60,310 bases of DNA from Paracoccaceae bacterium (lineage in GTDB: Bacteria > Pseudomonadota > Alphaproteobacteria > Rhodobacterales > Rhodobacteraceae). The stretch lies in contig JAHEJA010000027.1 of assembly GCA_024639125.1 (NCBI GenBank), positions 1 through 60,310 on the forward strand, read 5' to 3'. The position numbers and the translations under genes are program-made. The notes under the pieces are model-generated. The model saw only the letters and a program-made list of their open reading frames with translations. It made no database searches and had not been told where the DNA came from. Positions 18,152-27,559 of the stretch are shown here, piece after piece. Position 1 is the stretch's first letter; each line of letters starts with the position of its first letter.

Positions 18152-19471
18152 CTAGCGCAATATTGGCACCTTTGGTTGTTGCGCGGTTTGGTCTAGCGCA
18201 GGCGGTTTTGGCCCACCGGTCGCCCAATCTAACAGCTCGACTGTATGCACAATCGGGACATCCGTTGCCGATCCGATTTGCATCATACAGCCAATATTCC
18301 CCGCAGCGATAATATCGGGGTTCACGGCTTCTAGCGTGTGGACCTTGCGTTCTTTGAGTTGGGCCGAAATGTCCGGTTGCATCAGGTTATATGTGCCTGC
18401 TGACCCACAGCATAAATGGCTATCTGCGGGTTCTGCGACCTTGAAACCAACGCGCTTCAAAAGCTGTTTGGGAAAGGTTTTGATTTTTTGGCCGTGCTGC
18501 AAGGAACAGGCCGCATGATAGGCGACAATCGTGTCTTTGGGCTCAAGCTCTGGAAGATCCAGTTCAATCAAAAGCTCGGACACATCTTTGGCAAGCGCTG
18601 ACACTGTTTTAGCGGCTTCGGCTAAGGGCGTCTCACGGAACATGTGCCCATAGTCTTTGACTGTGGTGCCGCAACCGCTTGTGTTGATGACGATTGCATC
18701 CAAACCACCGTTTTCGATTTCAGACATCCAGGCGCGAATATTCGCTTCTGCGGTGCGATGGCTTTCTGATGTTTTGCCCATATGGTGGGTCAAAGCACCA
18801 CAGCAGCCCTGGCCTTTGGCAACCACAACTTCGCATCCTAGCCGTGTCAGCAAACGGATCGTCGCGTCATTGATATCGGTATTTAAGGCCTTTTGCGCAC
18901 ATCCTGTCATCAACGCGATCCGCTTGCGTTTCGCTATTTTTGGCGCAAAACTTTGCGGGTCATCATTCCGGCTAACCGGAGGAATGCGCTTGGGTGCCAT
19001 GGCGATCATCGCACGCAAACGTTTATCCGGAACAAACCGCACAAAAGGACGCGCCATTTTCGCCCCAAGCAAGGCCACACGAAATCTGGTTGGATACGGC
19101 AACACTTTGGCCAAAACCCACCGCAAAGCACGTTCTCCAATGGGACGGTTATAATTTTCCTCGATATAAGCGCGTGCGTGATCGATCAAATGCATGTAAT
19201 GCACACCCGATGGGCATGTGGTCATACAGGCCAAACACGACAAACAGCGGTCGATATGTTTGACCGTGTTTTTGTCAGGCACGCGGTTGTTTTCCAACAT
19301 ATCCTTGATCAGATAAATACGCCCTCGCGGACTATCAAGTTCGTCGCCCAACACTTGATACGTGGGACAGGTCGCGGTGCAAAATCCACAATGCACACAG
19401 GCACGCAAAATTTCATTACTGCGTTTAAAATCGGCATTTTCTAATTGGCTTGGTTCAAAAAATGTTTGCAT
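18152..19471 (-). CDS. glcF: Glycolate oxidase iron-sulfur subunit
   Basis: GlcF passes electrons from the flavin subunits of glycolate dehydrogenase to the respiratory chain. The 439-residue protein has two [4Fe-4S] motifs, CVHCGFCTATCP (Cys25-Cys35) and CLSCLACMTTCP (Cys76-Cys86), and two CCG-domain motifs (GQGCCGALTHHMG and SHLCCGSAGTYN). It starts two bases after the glcE stop. It is the last gene of the glcDEF operon. Length is slightly above the E. coli protein. Confidence 0.96.
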   Translation of the reverse strand: MQTFFEPSQLENADFKRSNEILRACVHCGFCTATCPTYQVLGDELDSPRGRIYLIKDMLENNRVPDKNTVKHIDRCLSCLACMTTCPSGVHYMHLIDHARAYIEENYNRPIGERALRWVLAKVLPYPTRFRVALLGAKMARPFVRFVPDKRLRAMIAMAPKRIPPVSRNDDPQSFAPKIAKRKRIALMTGCAQKALNTDINDATIRLLTRLGCEVVVAKGQGCCGALTHHMGKTSESHRTAEANIRAWMSEIENGGLDAIVINTSGCGTTVKDYGHMFRETPLAEAAKTVSALAKDVSELLIELDLPELEPKDTIVAYHAACSLQHGQKIKTFPKQLLKRVGFKVAEPADSHLCCGSAGTYNLMQPDISAQLKERKVHTLEAVNPDIIAAGNIGCMMQIGSATDVPIVHTVELLDWATGGPKPPALDQTAQQPKVPILR

Positions 19472-19473
19472 TG

Positions 19474-20580
19474 TTACGCCATAAGCCCCTGATTTAGTCG
19501 TCCACTTGGATCAAATTTTTGCCGGATTTTATTGGAATAGGCAGCCACAAGGGGCGCTTCTGGGTGGAATTTTGAAATCGTCTCTGTCGGCCCTTTGATC
19601 AGAGTTGCATGACCGTTTATTCCCATATCACGTGGGTTGGTCGATGCAGCGGCTGTGCCCCAAATCAATCCACCGGACCAATCCATAAAGCCACCTGTAA
19701 AGCCTGCGCTTTTCATAATGGCAGGACCGTCAGTCGGCTTGACGGATACTTTCCAAATGGCTTGTGAATGACCATCCAGTGGGGCCAAAGTGCGGATATC
19801 ATTCCAGAATGCAACCGATCCGGCATCATCTAGCTGGCTTTGCGTATAGTCGGACAGCAGCTTTTGCAGTTGTTCAACGCGATAGGCAACCGAACCTTCG
19901 AACCCTTCGATCCGAATAACCGTCTTTGCGCCCGATGGATCGAATGGCAAATGTACAGCGCCCGAAATTTCAAAAGGCGACCCAACGCATCGTGTCATGG
20001 CATTCACGGCCTGTTCAGAAGTCAATCCATGCAAGACCAGTGACCGCTGCGTTTCCGATTTTGGCAATGTTTTAAAGGCCACTTCGGTCAAAACACCCAA
20101 AGTCCCCCAGCTTCCGCATAGTAATTTTACCAAATCATAACCCGTGACATTTTTCATCACGCGGCCACCGTTTTTCAATATTTGACCCGTGCCGTCAACA
20201 AAGCGGACCCCCAACAGAAAATCACGGGCCGCGCCGGATTGGAAACGACGTGAGCCGCTGTTGTTGATCGCAAAAACCCCACCAATCGTAGGATCACTCT
20301 GTTGGCCCAGAACTTGCCCGAAATCCACTGGTTCAAAGGCCAGCCTTTGGCCTTCTTTGTCTAATACCGCCTCGATCTCTGCCAACGGTGTTCCCGCTTT
20401 GGCAATCATCGTTAAGGCACCCGGTTCATAGTTGACGATCCCAGTTAGCCCTTGGGTCGAGATCGTTTTTCCGGGGCATGTGACGCCTTTGGTACCGCCC
20501 CCTTGGATAGCTAGAGGGCCTTGGGATTGCGCAATAATGTCTGCAATCTCTGCCTCGGTCGTCGGATTGTAGTCTGACAT
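19474..20580 (-). CDS. glcE: Glycolate oxidase FAD-binding subunit GlcE
   Basis: A 368-residue subunit of glycolate dehydrogenase with an FAD_binding_4 domain. Visible are LAIQGGGTKG near residue 20, QQSDPTIGGVFAINNSGSRR near residue 92, and RFVDGTGQILKNGGRVMKNVTGYDL near residue 126. The C-terminal residues RQKFDPSGRLNQG follow the family ending. It lies between glcD (9 bases) and glcF (2 bases), so the three subunits are made together. Confidence 0.95.
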   Translation of the reverse strand: MSDYNPTTEAEIADIIAQSQGPLAIQGGGTKGVTCPGKTISTQGLTGIVNYEPGALTMIAKAGTPLAEIEAVLDKEGQRLAFEPVDFGQVLGQQSDPTIGGVFAINNSGSRRFQSGAARDFLLGVRFVDGTGQILKNGGRVMKNVTGYDLVKLLCGSWGTLGVLTEVAFKTLPKSETQRSLVLHGLTSEQAVNAMTRCVGSPFEISGAVHLPFDPSGAKTVIRIEGFEGSVAYRVEQLQKLLSDYTQSQLDDAGSVAFWNDIRTLAPLDGHSQAIWKVSVKPTDGPAIMKSAGFTGGFMDWSGGLIWGTAAASTNPRDMGINGHATLIKGPTETISKFHPEAPLVAAYSNKIRQKFDPSGRLNQGLMA

Positions 20581-20589
20581 CTTTCCCCC

Positions 20590-22026
20590 TTAGGCCGCTG
20601 TGCGACGCGCTTGACTGTTGGCGAGTGGAAATACCTTGGCCGCATTTAGCAACCACTTGGGATCGAAGACATCCTTGATTTTCATCTGAGCATCCAAATC
20701 AGCTTCGCTAAATTGAACGTTCATCAAATCGCGTTTTTCGATACCAACGCCGTGTTCCCCCGTCAAACATCCCCCAACTTCGACACATAGTTTTAGAATT
20801 TCTGCGCCAAAGGCTTCGCATTTTTCCAAATCACCTGGCTTATTCGCATTATACAGGATCAGCGGATGCATGTTGCCGTCGCCAGCATGGAATACGTTGC
20901 CCACATCCAAACCAAATTCTTTGCTCAATTCACCGATACGACGCAAAACATATGGCAATTCGCTAACAGGAATAGTCCCGTCCAAACACATGTAATCATT
21001 GATTTGACCCATCGCGCCAAAGGCAGATTTGCGCCCAAGCCAAATGCGCGCTGCTTGATCTGCGTCTTGGGCTTCGCGTAGTTCGACTGGATTGTGGCGA
21101 CGTGCGATGTCTAAAATCTTATCAAGTTGTTCTTGGATTTCCGCATCACTGCCTTCGACCTCGACAATCAAAAGTGCCTCGCAATCGGGGTAACCTGCGC
21201 CGGCAAAGGCTTCGGTTGCGCGAATGCACGGACGGTCCATGAATTCGATCGCCACAGGCAAAACACCCGCTTTGATAATGTCGGATACGCATTGGCCTGC
21301 GACTTCGTTGCTATCAAAGCCCATCAATACCGGCCGCGCACCCTCGGGTTTGTGCAAAATACGCAACGTTGCCTCGGTGACCACGCCGATTTGACCTTCG
21401 GAACCACAGATCACCCCCAATAGATCAAGCCCCGCCGCATCCAAATGCGCGCCGCCAATATCCATTATTTCGCCTGCCACCGTGACCATACGCACACCGA
21501 GCAGGTTATTCGAGGTCACGCCATATTTTAGGCAATGTGCGCCACCGGAATTCATCGCGATGTTTCCGGCAATGGCACAGGCCAGCTGACTAGATGGGTC
21601 AGGCGCGTAAAAGAAACCATCTTCTTCGATAGCCCCTGTCACACTTAGGTTAGTGCGGCCAGTTTGAACGCGAATAATACGGTTATCGTAGTCCGTTTCC
21701 AAAACGCCATTCATCCGAGCGACGCCTAAAATCACAGAGTCAGCCGTGGGCAAAGCCCCCCCAGCCAAGGACGTACCCGACCCACGAGGCACCACTGGGA
21801 CGTTGTATTCATTGCAAATTTTCATAATTTCAGCAACTTCTTCGGTCGTTGAGGGAAGCACCGCCAACATAGGAGGACACCGATACGCCGACAGCCCATC
21901 ACATTCATATGCGCGCGTTTCAGCAGGATCTTCGATCACAGCGCGGTCTGGCAAAACCTGTCTTAGTCGGGCCGCAATCATTGCCTTTTTAGCGATGATT
22001 TCTGAATTTGGTGCTGGCATGTCCAT
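20590..22026 (-). CDS. glcD: Glycolate oxidase subunit GlcD (FAD-linked)
   Basis: GlcD is the catalytic flavin subunit that oxidises glycolate to glyoxylate, the salvage of phosphoglycolate or uptake of algal glycolate. The protein has FAD-binding motifs VVPRGSGTSLAGGALP, DPSSQLACAIAGNIAMNSGG and CGSEGQIGVVTEATL, and the C-terminal active-site block VFHAGDGNMHPLILYN and CLTGEHGVGIEKRDLM. I start at ATG 22026 (478 residues), with GAGG eight bases upstream; the frame continues nine codons to a TTG without a ribosome site. First gene of glcDEF. Confidence 0.97.
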   Translation of the reverse strand: MDMPAPNSEIIAKKAMIAARLRQVLPDRAVIEDPAETRAYECDGLSAYRCPPMLAVLPSTTEEVAEIMKICNEYNVPVVPRGSGTSLAGGALPTADSVILGVARMNGVLETDYDNRIIRVQTGRTNLSVTGAIEEDGFFYAPDPSSQLACAIAGNIAMNSGGAHCLKYGVTSNNLLGVRMVTVAGEIMDIGGAHLDAAGLDLLGVICGSEGQIGVVTEATLRILHKPEGARPVLMGFDSNEVAGQCVSDIIKAGVLPVAIEFMDRPCIRATEAFAGAGYPDCEALLIVEVEGSDAEIQEQLDKILDIARRHNPVELREAQDADQAARIWLGRKSAFGAMGQINDYMCLDGTIPVSELPYVLRRIGELSKEFGLDVGNVFHAGDGNMHPLILYNANKPGDLEKCEAFGAEILKLCVEVGGCLTGEHGVGIEKRDLMNVQFSEADLDAQMKIKDVFDPKWLLNAAKVFPLANSQARRTAA

Positions 22027-22040
22027 GGCTATATCCTCAT

Positions 22041-22076
22041 AATTGGTAAACAAACTAAACCAATTTCACGAATTGG
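22041..22076. promoter_or_regulatory. AATTGG half-sites upstream of glcDEF
   Basis: Between glcD and the divergent DUF599 gene (81 bases) lie AATTGGT (22041-22047), ACCAATT (22059-22065) and AATTGG (22071-22076). The halves match the TGGT/ACCA core bound by PdhR/GlcC-type GntR regulators, although the spacing (11 bases, then 5) differs from the usual three. It is likely an operator for glycolate control, by inference; no regulator gene lies nearby. Confidence 0.4.
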
Positions 22077-22107
22077 CAAGAGCAAAGGAAACCGTTAACA
22101 CTAGGCT

Positions 22108-22815
22108 ATGACTTGGACCGATCGTATATCCCTCTTTTCTGCTGTCGATTTGACGGCGGTATTTCTATTGATACTGGCTTGGTTTTTGACCACCTATCTA
22201 ATTGAAAACGCACCCACACATAGACCTTCTGTGGCAATGTTGATGGCCCATTTCCGACGGGACTGGATGCGGCGTATGGCGGAACGGGATGTGCGGATTT
22301 TTGATGCTCAGATCATGAATGGATTGCGCCAAGGGACGGCATTTTTTGCATCAACCACAATGATCGCGATCGGGGGTATTTTGGCGTTGATCGGGAACAC
22401 CGACCTGTTGGCAGGTGTGGCAAGCGACCTGACGCTCAATCGCGCGCCCAAGTTTGTATGGGAAGTCAAAATGATGTTGACCTTGGCCTTTGTCACAAAT
22501 GCGTTCCTCAAATTTGTCTGGTCGCATCGCTTGTTTGGATACTGTGCAATTTTGATCGCATCCGTGCCCAATGATCCAAACGATCCATCGACGTTTTCCC
22601 GCGCGATGACCGCCGGCGAAGTCAATGTAACAGCAGCAAGAAGCTATAACCGTGGTCTGCGCTCAATTTACTTTTCGATAGGATCGATCGCATGGATTTT
22701 AGGCCCAATCCCATTGTTGATCGCCACCGCTGTGACGGTAAGCGTGCTTTGGCGACGCGAGTTCATGTCTAATTCACGTCGGCTATTGATCCAAGAGCTT
22801 GCTTCAAAGTCCTAG
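22108..22815 (+). CDS. DUF599 membrane protein
   Basis: A 235-residue inner-membrane protein with hydrophobic helices at about residues 12-32, 74-98, 125-150 and 190-215, and the family segments RRDWMRRMAERDVRIFDAQI and FFASTTMIAIGGILALIG. I recognise it as DUF599, of unknown function. It is divergent from glcDEF (81 bases apart) and may share its control region. Its TAG stop overlaps the stop of the convergent large membrane protein in a shared CTAG. Confidence 0.85.
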   Translation: MTWTDRISLFSAVDLTAVFLLILAWFLTTYLIENAPTHRPSVAMLMAHFRRDWMRRMAERDVRIFDAQIMNGLRQGTAFFASTTMIAIGGILALIGNTDLLAGVASDLTLNRAPKFVWEVKMMLTLAFVTNAFLKFVWSHRLFGYCAILIASVPNDPNDPSTFSRAMTAGEVNVTAARSYNRGLRSIYFSIGSIAWILGPIPLLIATAVTVSVLWRREFMSNSRRLLIQELASKS

Positions 22816-24854
22816 CGCCGGCGACCCTCGATCAGCCAAGCGGCAAGAGCCAACGTCAATATGATCAAGGCCGCAAGCCATGCGGGTACCCATGGCTTGG
22901 ACGATACGCTTAGAACACGTTCCGCATTGCGGCGCGTTATTCCCATCCATCCATTCCCCGCTGCCACGCGATTTTCCGCGACCTCGCGAAGCCTTGGGAG
23001 CCCGTCCTCTAATTGAAACACCCCACCGCCTGACGTTTCAGACATGGGTGCTAAAATGGCACTGTCCAACAAGGGCGCTTCGAATTCTTTGGGGGACAGG
23101 GCGCCCAAAGCAAACACAGTGTCGAAATCCCCTTCGCTTAACCGAAACAAACCAATTTCATCGCTTTGAAACACGGCTTTGAATTCGCCGTCGCGGACCT
23201 TATCAAATGTGACCTCTGTGCTTTGCCCAGATGGGCTTACCACACGCGCCGATTGCACAGTATCCTCTAACGTCCGACGGGTTATAACGACGCCGCTATC
23301 TGTTTGTTCGGCGCTTAGCACTTCTTCTTCTAATTCTGGTTCTTTCATCAACCAATGCGCCAAGCGGCGTAGCAATTCACCTTGGGGACCACCGCCTTCA
23401 TAATCGCGGCCCCATAACCATGTCTGATCTGATAAAAGCAATGCGACACGCCCGTCTTGAACCCGATCCAAAATCAAAAGCGGTGTCTCATCTATGCCAT
23501 TCAAAATCGCCTGCCCTTGGGTTTGGTCCACATCAATTTGCCGCAGCCAAGGCCCCCATGTTTCTGGATCCCCCAAATCTTGGGTCACAGGATGCCGATA
23601 CCCTAGATCCGACAAACGCGGTTGAAATTTCTGATCCCGAACACGGCCATTCGGCTGAGCCGGCAGGACAGCTTGCAACGGGGAACGCGAAATAGACGCG
23701 GCACTGGCAAAATCTGGCCCTGCAGCAATCAACAAAGCCCCACCTGTTTGGACATAGTTCACGATATTTTCCAAATAAGCCGTCGGAAGGATTCCCCGCC
23801 GTTTGAACCGATCAAAAATGATCAAATCAAAATCATCAATCTTGTCCAAAAACAATTCACGCGTCGGAAAGGCAATCAAGGACAATTCATTGACCGGAAC
23901 GCCATCTTGTTTTTCGGGAGGGCGCAAAATCGTAAAATGCACCAAATCAACCGAGCTGTCGGATTTCAGCAAATTGCGCCACGTCCGTGTTCCGGCATTC
24001 GGCAAACCAGACACCAACAAAACCCGCAAGCGATCCCGAATACCATTGATCGACAAAACCGCAGAATTGTTGATCGACGTTAGTTCACCAGGAATGGTTT
24101 GCGTATAAAGGTTAATGATATTCTTGCCCCCATGCGGCAAAGGGAACTGGACCTCGACGTCGCGGCCTTTTTCCAATTGGAATTCGATTGGATCCTGACC
24201 ATCGATGGATACAAACAGGGGGACTAAATTACCCAAATCAGGGGCAGCGCCAATATCCTCTACCGCCAATCGAAGCGTAACATTTTCGCCCAAAATTCCA
24301 AACGCAGGAACATTCGAAAGCCGCAGCCGTCGATCCCAATCCGTACGTTCACCCGTGAGCAAGATATGCAACGGCGCTGGCAAATCACCCACTGGATCAA
24401 GTTCATGTACAACACCATCTGTAATCGCAAAAATGCCTGCGATTTGACCACTTGGATGCGCATTCAACGCCTCACGTAAAATGGGCGTAAGCAGGCTGCC
24501 TTGGTTATCGGCACTATCTCGGACAGTCGCTCGATGGACGAGAATATTCGGCTTTGCATTCAAGCGATCCATCAGCCCGTCCAAAGCTGCTTGCTGCTGG
24601 CGCGGGCGTTGGCCCAAACTTTGTGAACGGGTGATGTCATCAATCACGATCACAATGTCTTGCAGTGGCGCGACTTGTTTATGTTGAAGCTCGGGCCCAA
24701 ACAAAACCCCAAGAGCGACAAGCATCCCAAGCGACCGCAACCCGACACCTTTGACGCGTCGCAAAAGCAACACAACAATTGTTACCGCGACACCTGCGCT
24801 AAGCGCCCAAAGGATCGACCAATCAAACAGTGGAACAAAAACAATCTGGGTCAT
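22812..24854 (-). CDS. Large membrane protein of the MoxR/DUF58/DUF4159 operon, glutamine-amidotransferase-like core
   Basis: A 680-residue protein with two N-terminal hydrophobic segments (about 10-30 and 38-52), a von Willebrand A-like start (LQDIVIVIDDITRSQS), a central region resembling class I glutamine-amidotransferase-like folds of this operon (LRVLLVSGLPNAGTRTW through YVQTGGALLIAAGPDF), and a C-terminal helix (AWLAALIILTLALAAWLIEG). I see no complete Cys-His-Glu triad, so it is probably non-enzymatic. It overlaps the DUF4159 gene by four bases. Role is unknown; the operon type is thought to act at the cell envelope. Confidence 0.75.
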   Translation of the reverse strand: MTQIVFVPLFDWSILWALSAGVAVTIVVLLLRRVKGVGLRSLGMLVALGVLFGPELQHKQVAPLQDIVIVIDDITRSQSLGQRPRQQQAALDGLMDRLNAKPNILVHRATVRDSADNQGSLLTPILREALNAHPSGQIAGIFAITDGVVHELDPVGDLPAPLHILLTGERTDWDRRLRLSNVPAFGILGENVTLRLAVEDIGAAPDLGNLVPLFVSIDGQDPIEFQLEKGRDVEVQFPLPHGGKNIINLYTQTIPGELTSINNSAVLSINGIRDRLRVLLVSGLPNAGTRTWRNLLKSDSSVDLVHFTILRPPEKQDGVPVNELSLIAFPTRELFLDKIDDFDLIIFDRFKRRGILPTAYLENIVNYVQTGGALLIAAGPDFASAASISRSPLQAVLPAQPNGRVRDQKFQPRLSDLGYRHPVTQDLGDPETWGPWLRQIDVDQTQGQAILNGIDETPLLILDRVQDGRVALLLSDQTWLWGRDYEGGGPQGELLRRLAHWLMKEPELEEEVLSAEQTDSGVVITRRTLEDTVQSARVVSPSGQSTEVTFDKVRDGEFKAVFQSDEIGLFRLSEGDFDTVFALGALSPKEFEAPLLDSAILAPMSETSGGGVFQLEDGLPRLREVAENRVAAGNGWMGITRRNAERVLSVSSKPWVPAWLAALIILTLALAAWLIEGRRR

Positions 24855-27559
24855 TCTGTTCCCAACCGTTCCAAGAGCGCCGGAACATGAACCTGATCGG
24901 ATTTATAGTTCCCTGTCAGCACGTACATGATCAAATTCACCCCAAAGCGATAGGCCATTTCCCGTTGCCGATCCCCGGAAAATCCGGCCCCAACAGGCAA
25001 AAGTGGATCTCCATTTTCACGCATTGCCCAAGCTGAGGCCCAATCGTTGCCCCCAATCAAGACAGGCGACACACCATCATTCAACGAACGAAATGGAATA
25101 CCATCGGATTGTGGCCCCTTGTCCAAAGCGGCCTCAACCCAAAGTTCACCCGTTGCATGCCGTCCCGGAAACGCATCCAATAAATAAAAGGCGCGGGTTA
25201 AAACATGATCCACGGGGACGGGTTCAAGTTTTGGAATAGTTAGCTTTTCCGACAATCGTGACAAAGCGTTGTTCACTTTACCAGAGGCGATATCTGCATC
25301 ACGCGTGTCAAAAAGGATAACACCACCCGTGGCCAAATAGCTGTTTAGCTTATCATAGGCCGCATCGCTTATGGCGGCTTGTTCTGGCGTAATCGGCCAG
25401 TATAAAAACGGATAGACCCCTAGCTCATCCCGTTCGACATCGACCCCCCTAGGGGCGCCCGGCTCAACAGAGGTCCTGAAAAATAGCGTCTCGGTCAATC
25501 CGAATAATCCAGCCTGCGCCATATCGTCAACGCGCTTGTTGCCAGTAATCACATGGGCCAAAACCAATTCACGACTATCAAAGAAAGCTGCATCCTGTGC
25601 TCTTGTATTATTGGGCACGGACATCACCACTCCGACGAACAGACCGATCATTGCCGTCTTTGCCGCTGCTGAGAAAACAAATGCCATAACCCATCCATCA
25701 AAGACCAAACCTATCAAACCAAGTGCGATAAAATAGCGCCCAAGTTCAACCGGCGGGGTGTCGGTATCTTGGACCTTGAGCACATCAGCGGGCCAAACCA
25801 TTGGCGTCACCTGTTTCGGGTCAATATTATGGTTCAACGCGATGACTTTGCCATCGTTAACATATAGCCCCGGTAGAAAATCCTTGGTGAACCGACGCTC
25901 ACCAAGTTGCGCACCCCGCACCCCAGCATAATCGGTCGCGGCAATCAATTGACCCTGCCCCGTCATAACCTGCATCGGGCGCCACATAGCATCAGGCGCC
26001 GTGCTAAAGTCTTGGTCGGTTGCAACTGGGCTGCTAAGCCGCTCTAACATATCAAGAAACAGCTCACTTATGGGCAGGTTTGACCAATCCGCATTCGCCG
26101 AAACATGAAACAGCACAACTTGCCCTGATCCATAAGATCGCCGCGTCACCAACGGTGTGCCGTCTTGAAGTCGGGCAATCACGTGTTGATCCAGATCTGG
26201 GGAGGGTTGTGCCAAAACTTGGGCGTAGACACGCAAGTCATCAGGGATCTCCAAGCCGTAAAAAGGACTATCTGATGCAAATGGACTAAGCCGTTTTGGA
26301 TCCCCCCACGTCATTGCACCGCCAAGGCTACGCCCCCCTGGGCGCAAGGTCACTGGCAAAAACGGATCACGCGACAAGCTATTCACAGTTTCCGAGGCAA
26401 GGCTGGGCCCAGCAAAGCGGATCAGGTTGCCCCCTTGGGAAAGCCAGTTTTCCAACGCACTTGGATCAGGTACGGCCGTGGCATCGGTCATAATAATCGC
26501 ATCTGGGTTTGCGCGGATGACATCTGTCAATCCCGCCCGAATTTGGCGCACGTCGGTGCCTAGGGCCCGTTCGAGATAGTGATAGGGGTCCAACAAAGCA
26601 TCGGTTTCCGCAATACGCCCAGCGCCAATCAACCCAATTTCACGCTGCCTCAGGTTGCTTGGAGCAAGTCGATGGGACGCTGCATAGGGCTGTGCTGCAA
26701 CACGGAACCCGATGACGCGCCCCACCACTTCGGGACGCAATGTAAACAGTGTATCCGCCTCTAGGCTATCTTGGGTAAACATAATTTGCGACTGCGCGAG
26801 AACCGCATTCCGACCTTTTAGATCAGTGCCATAGGCTTCTATCGTGATCGCATCGTTGGCCGTGGTATCAAGCCGTGTAACACCGACAAGGATACCTTGG
26901 TCCTGACGTTCAAGTGTATTGAGATAATATGGACGCGCGCTTTGTGCATAGCGCACAGTGCCTTTATCAGACAATGCCCTTAGCAGTGTCGCCCGTGACT
27001 CTTGGTAAGCAACACCATCGGATAACCACAGGGTGTCAAATTCTGCTTCTGCACTGTCTTGAACCGCTTGTAATCCTGATTGAAAATCCGGGATCACGGC
27101 GAGGGGTGACAGAATGTCTTGGCGTGTTTGTGCATCATTTGCAGAGGTAAACAAAAGCGGTTGCGGGTCGCTTAAATCCAAAATGGCGACCAATTGGTCC
27201 GATTTAATTGCTTGATCCCAAAGATCATCCAATAGCTTTTGATCCGAAATGCGATTTGCATCTGACATCCATCCATTGTCCACCACAACGACCAATCGGC
27301 TAGACCCTGTTGTAATTTGTGTTGGCCCAAGCATCGGCCCTGCAAACCCAATGATAAATGCAGCAACCGTCAAAACCCGCAAAAGGATCAACCACCATGG
27401 CGTGTGGGCCGCCGATTGCGTTTCATCCTTGAGACCGAGCAAAAGCGCAAGACCGCCAAACACAACTTTGGTCGGTGAGGGTGGCACAGCGCGCAAGATG
27501 ACCCACAAAAGCGGTAAGCCAAGTAACCCAAGCAATATCCAAGGCGTCACAAAAATCAT
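24851..27559 (-). CDS. DUF4159 protein with N-terminal BatA-like membrane domain
   Basis: A 902-residue protein. The start at 27559 overlaps the DUF58 stop by four bases; the 15 extra codons upstream would lie inside that gene. The N-terminus (about 1-90) holds two membrane helices as in BatA (IFVTPWILLGLLGLPLLWVI, then a second near residue 65). A VWA-like stretch follows (SSRLVVVVDNGWMSDAN). A middle helix pair is near 640-680, and the C-terminal 200 residues are DUF4159-like (DELGVYPFLYWPITPEQ, GGVILFDTRDAD, FGVNLIMYVLTGNYKSDQ). It sits between DUF58 and the 680-residue protein. Function is not established. Confidence 0.8.
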   Translation of the reverse strand: MIFVTPWILLGLLGLPLLWVILRAVPPSPTKVVFGGLALLLGLKDETQSAAHTPWWLILLRVLTVAAFIIGFAGPMLGPTQITTGSSRLVVVVDNGWMSDANRISDQKLLDDLWDQAIKSDQLVAILDLSDPQPLLFTSANDAQTRQDILSPLAVIPDFQSGLQAVQDSAEAEFDTLWLSDGVAYQESRATLLRALSDKGTVRYAQSARPYYLNTLERQDQGILVGVTRLDTTANDAITIEAYGTDLKGRNAVLAQSQIMFTQDSLEADTLFTLRPEVVGRVIGFRVAAQPYAASHRLAPSNLRQREIGLIGAGRIAETDALLDPYHYLERALGTDVRQIRAGLTDVIRANPDAIIMTDATAVPDPSALENWLSQGGNLIRFAGPSLASETVNSLSRDPFLPVTLRPGGRSLGGAMTWGDPKRLSPFASDSPFYGLEIPDDLRVYAQVLAQPSPDLDQHVIARLQDGTPLVTRRSYGSGQVVLFHVSANADWSNLPISELFLDMLERLSSPVATDQDFSTAPDAMWRPMQVMTGQGQLIAATDYAGVRGAQLGERRFTKDFLPGLYVNDGKVIALNHNIDPKQVTPMVWPADVLKVQDTDTPPVELGRYFIALGLIGLVFDGWVMAFVFSAAAKTAMIGLFVGVVMSVPNNTRAQDAAFFDSRELVLAHVITGNKRVDDMAQAGLFGLTETLFFRTSVEPGAPRGVDVERDELGVYPFLYWPITPEQAAISDAAYDKLNSYLATGGVILFDTRDADIASGKVNNALSRLSEKLTIPKLEPVPVDHVLTRAFYLLDAFPGRHATGELWVEAALDKGPQSDGIPFRSLNDGVSPVLIGGNDWASAWAMRENGDPLLPVGAGFSGDRQREMAYRFGVNLIMYVLTGNYKSDQVHVPALLERLGTE

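Noticed and set aside
18893-19444. 183-codon plus-strand open frame opposite glcF
   Set aside because: It lies wholly inside the strongly supported glcF gene in the antisense frame, has no ribosome site and shows no recognisable motif.
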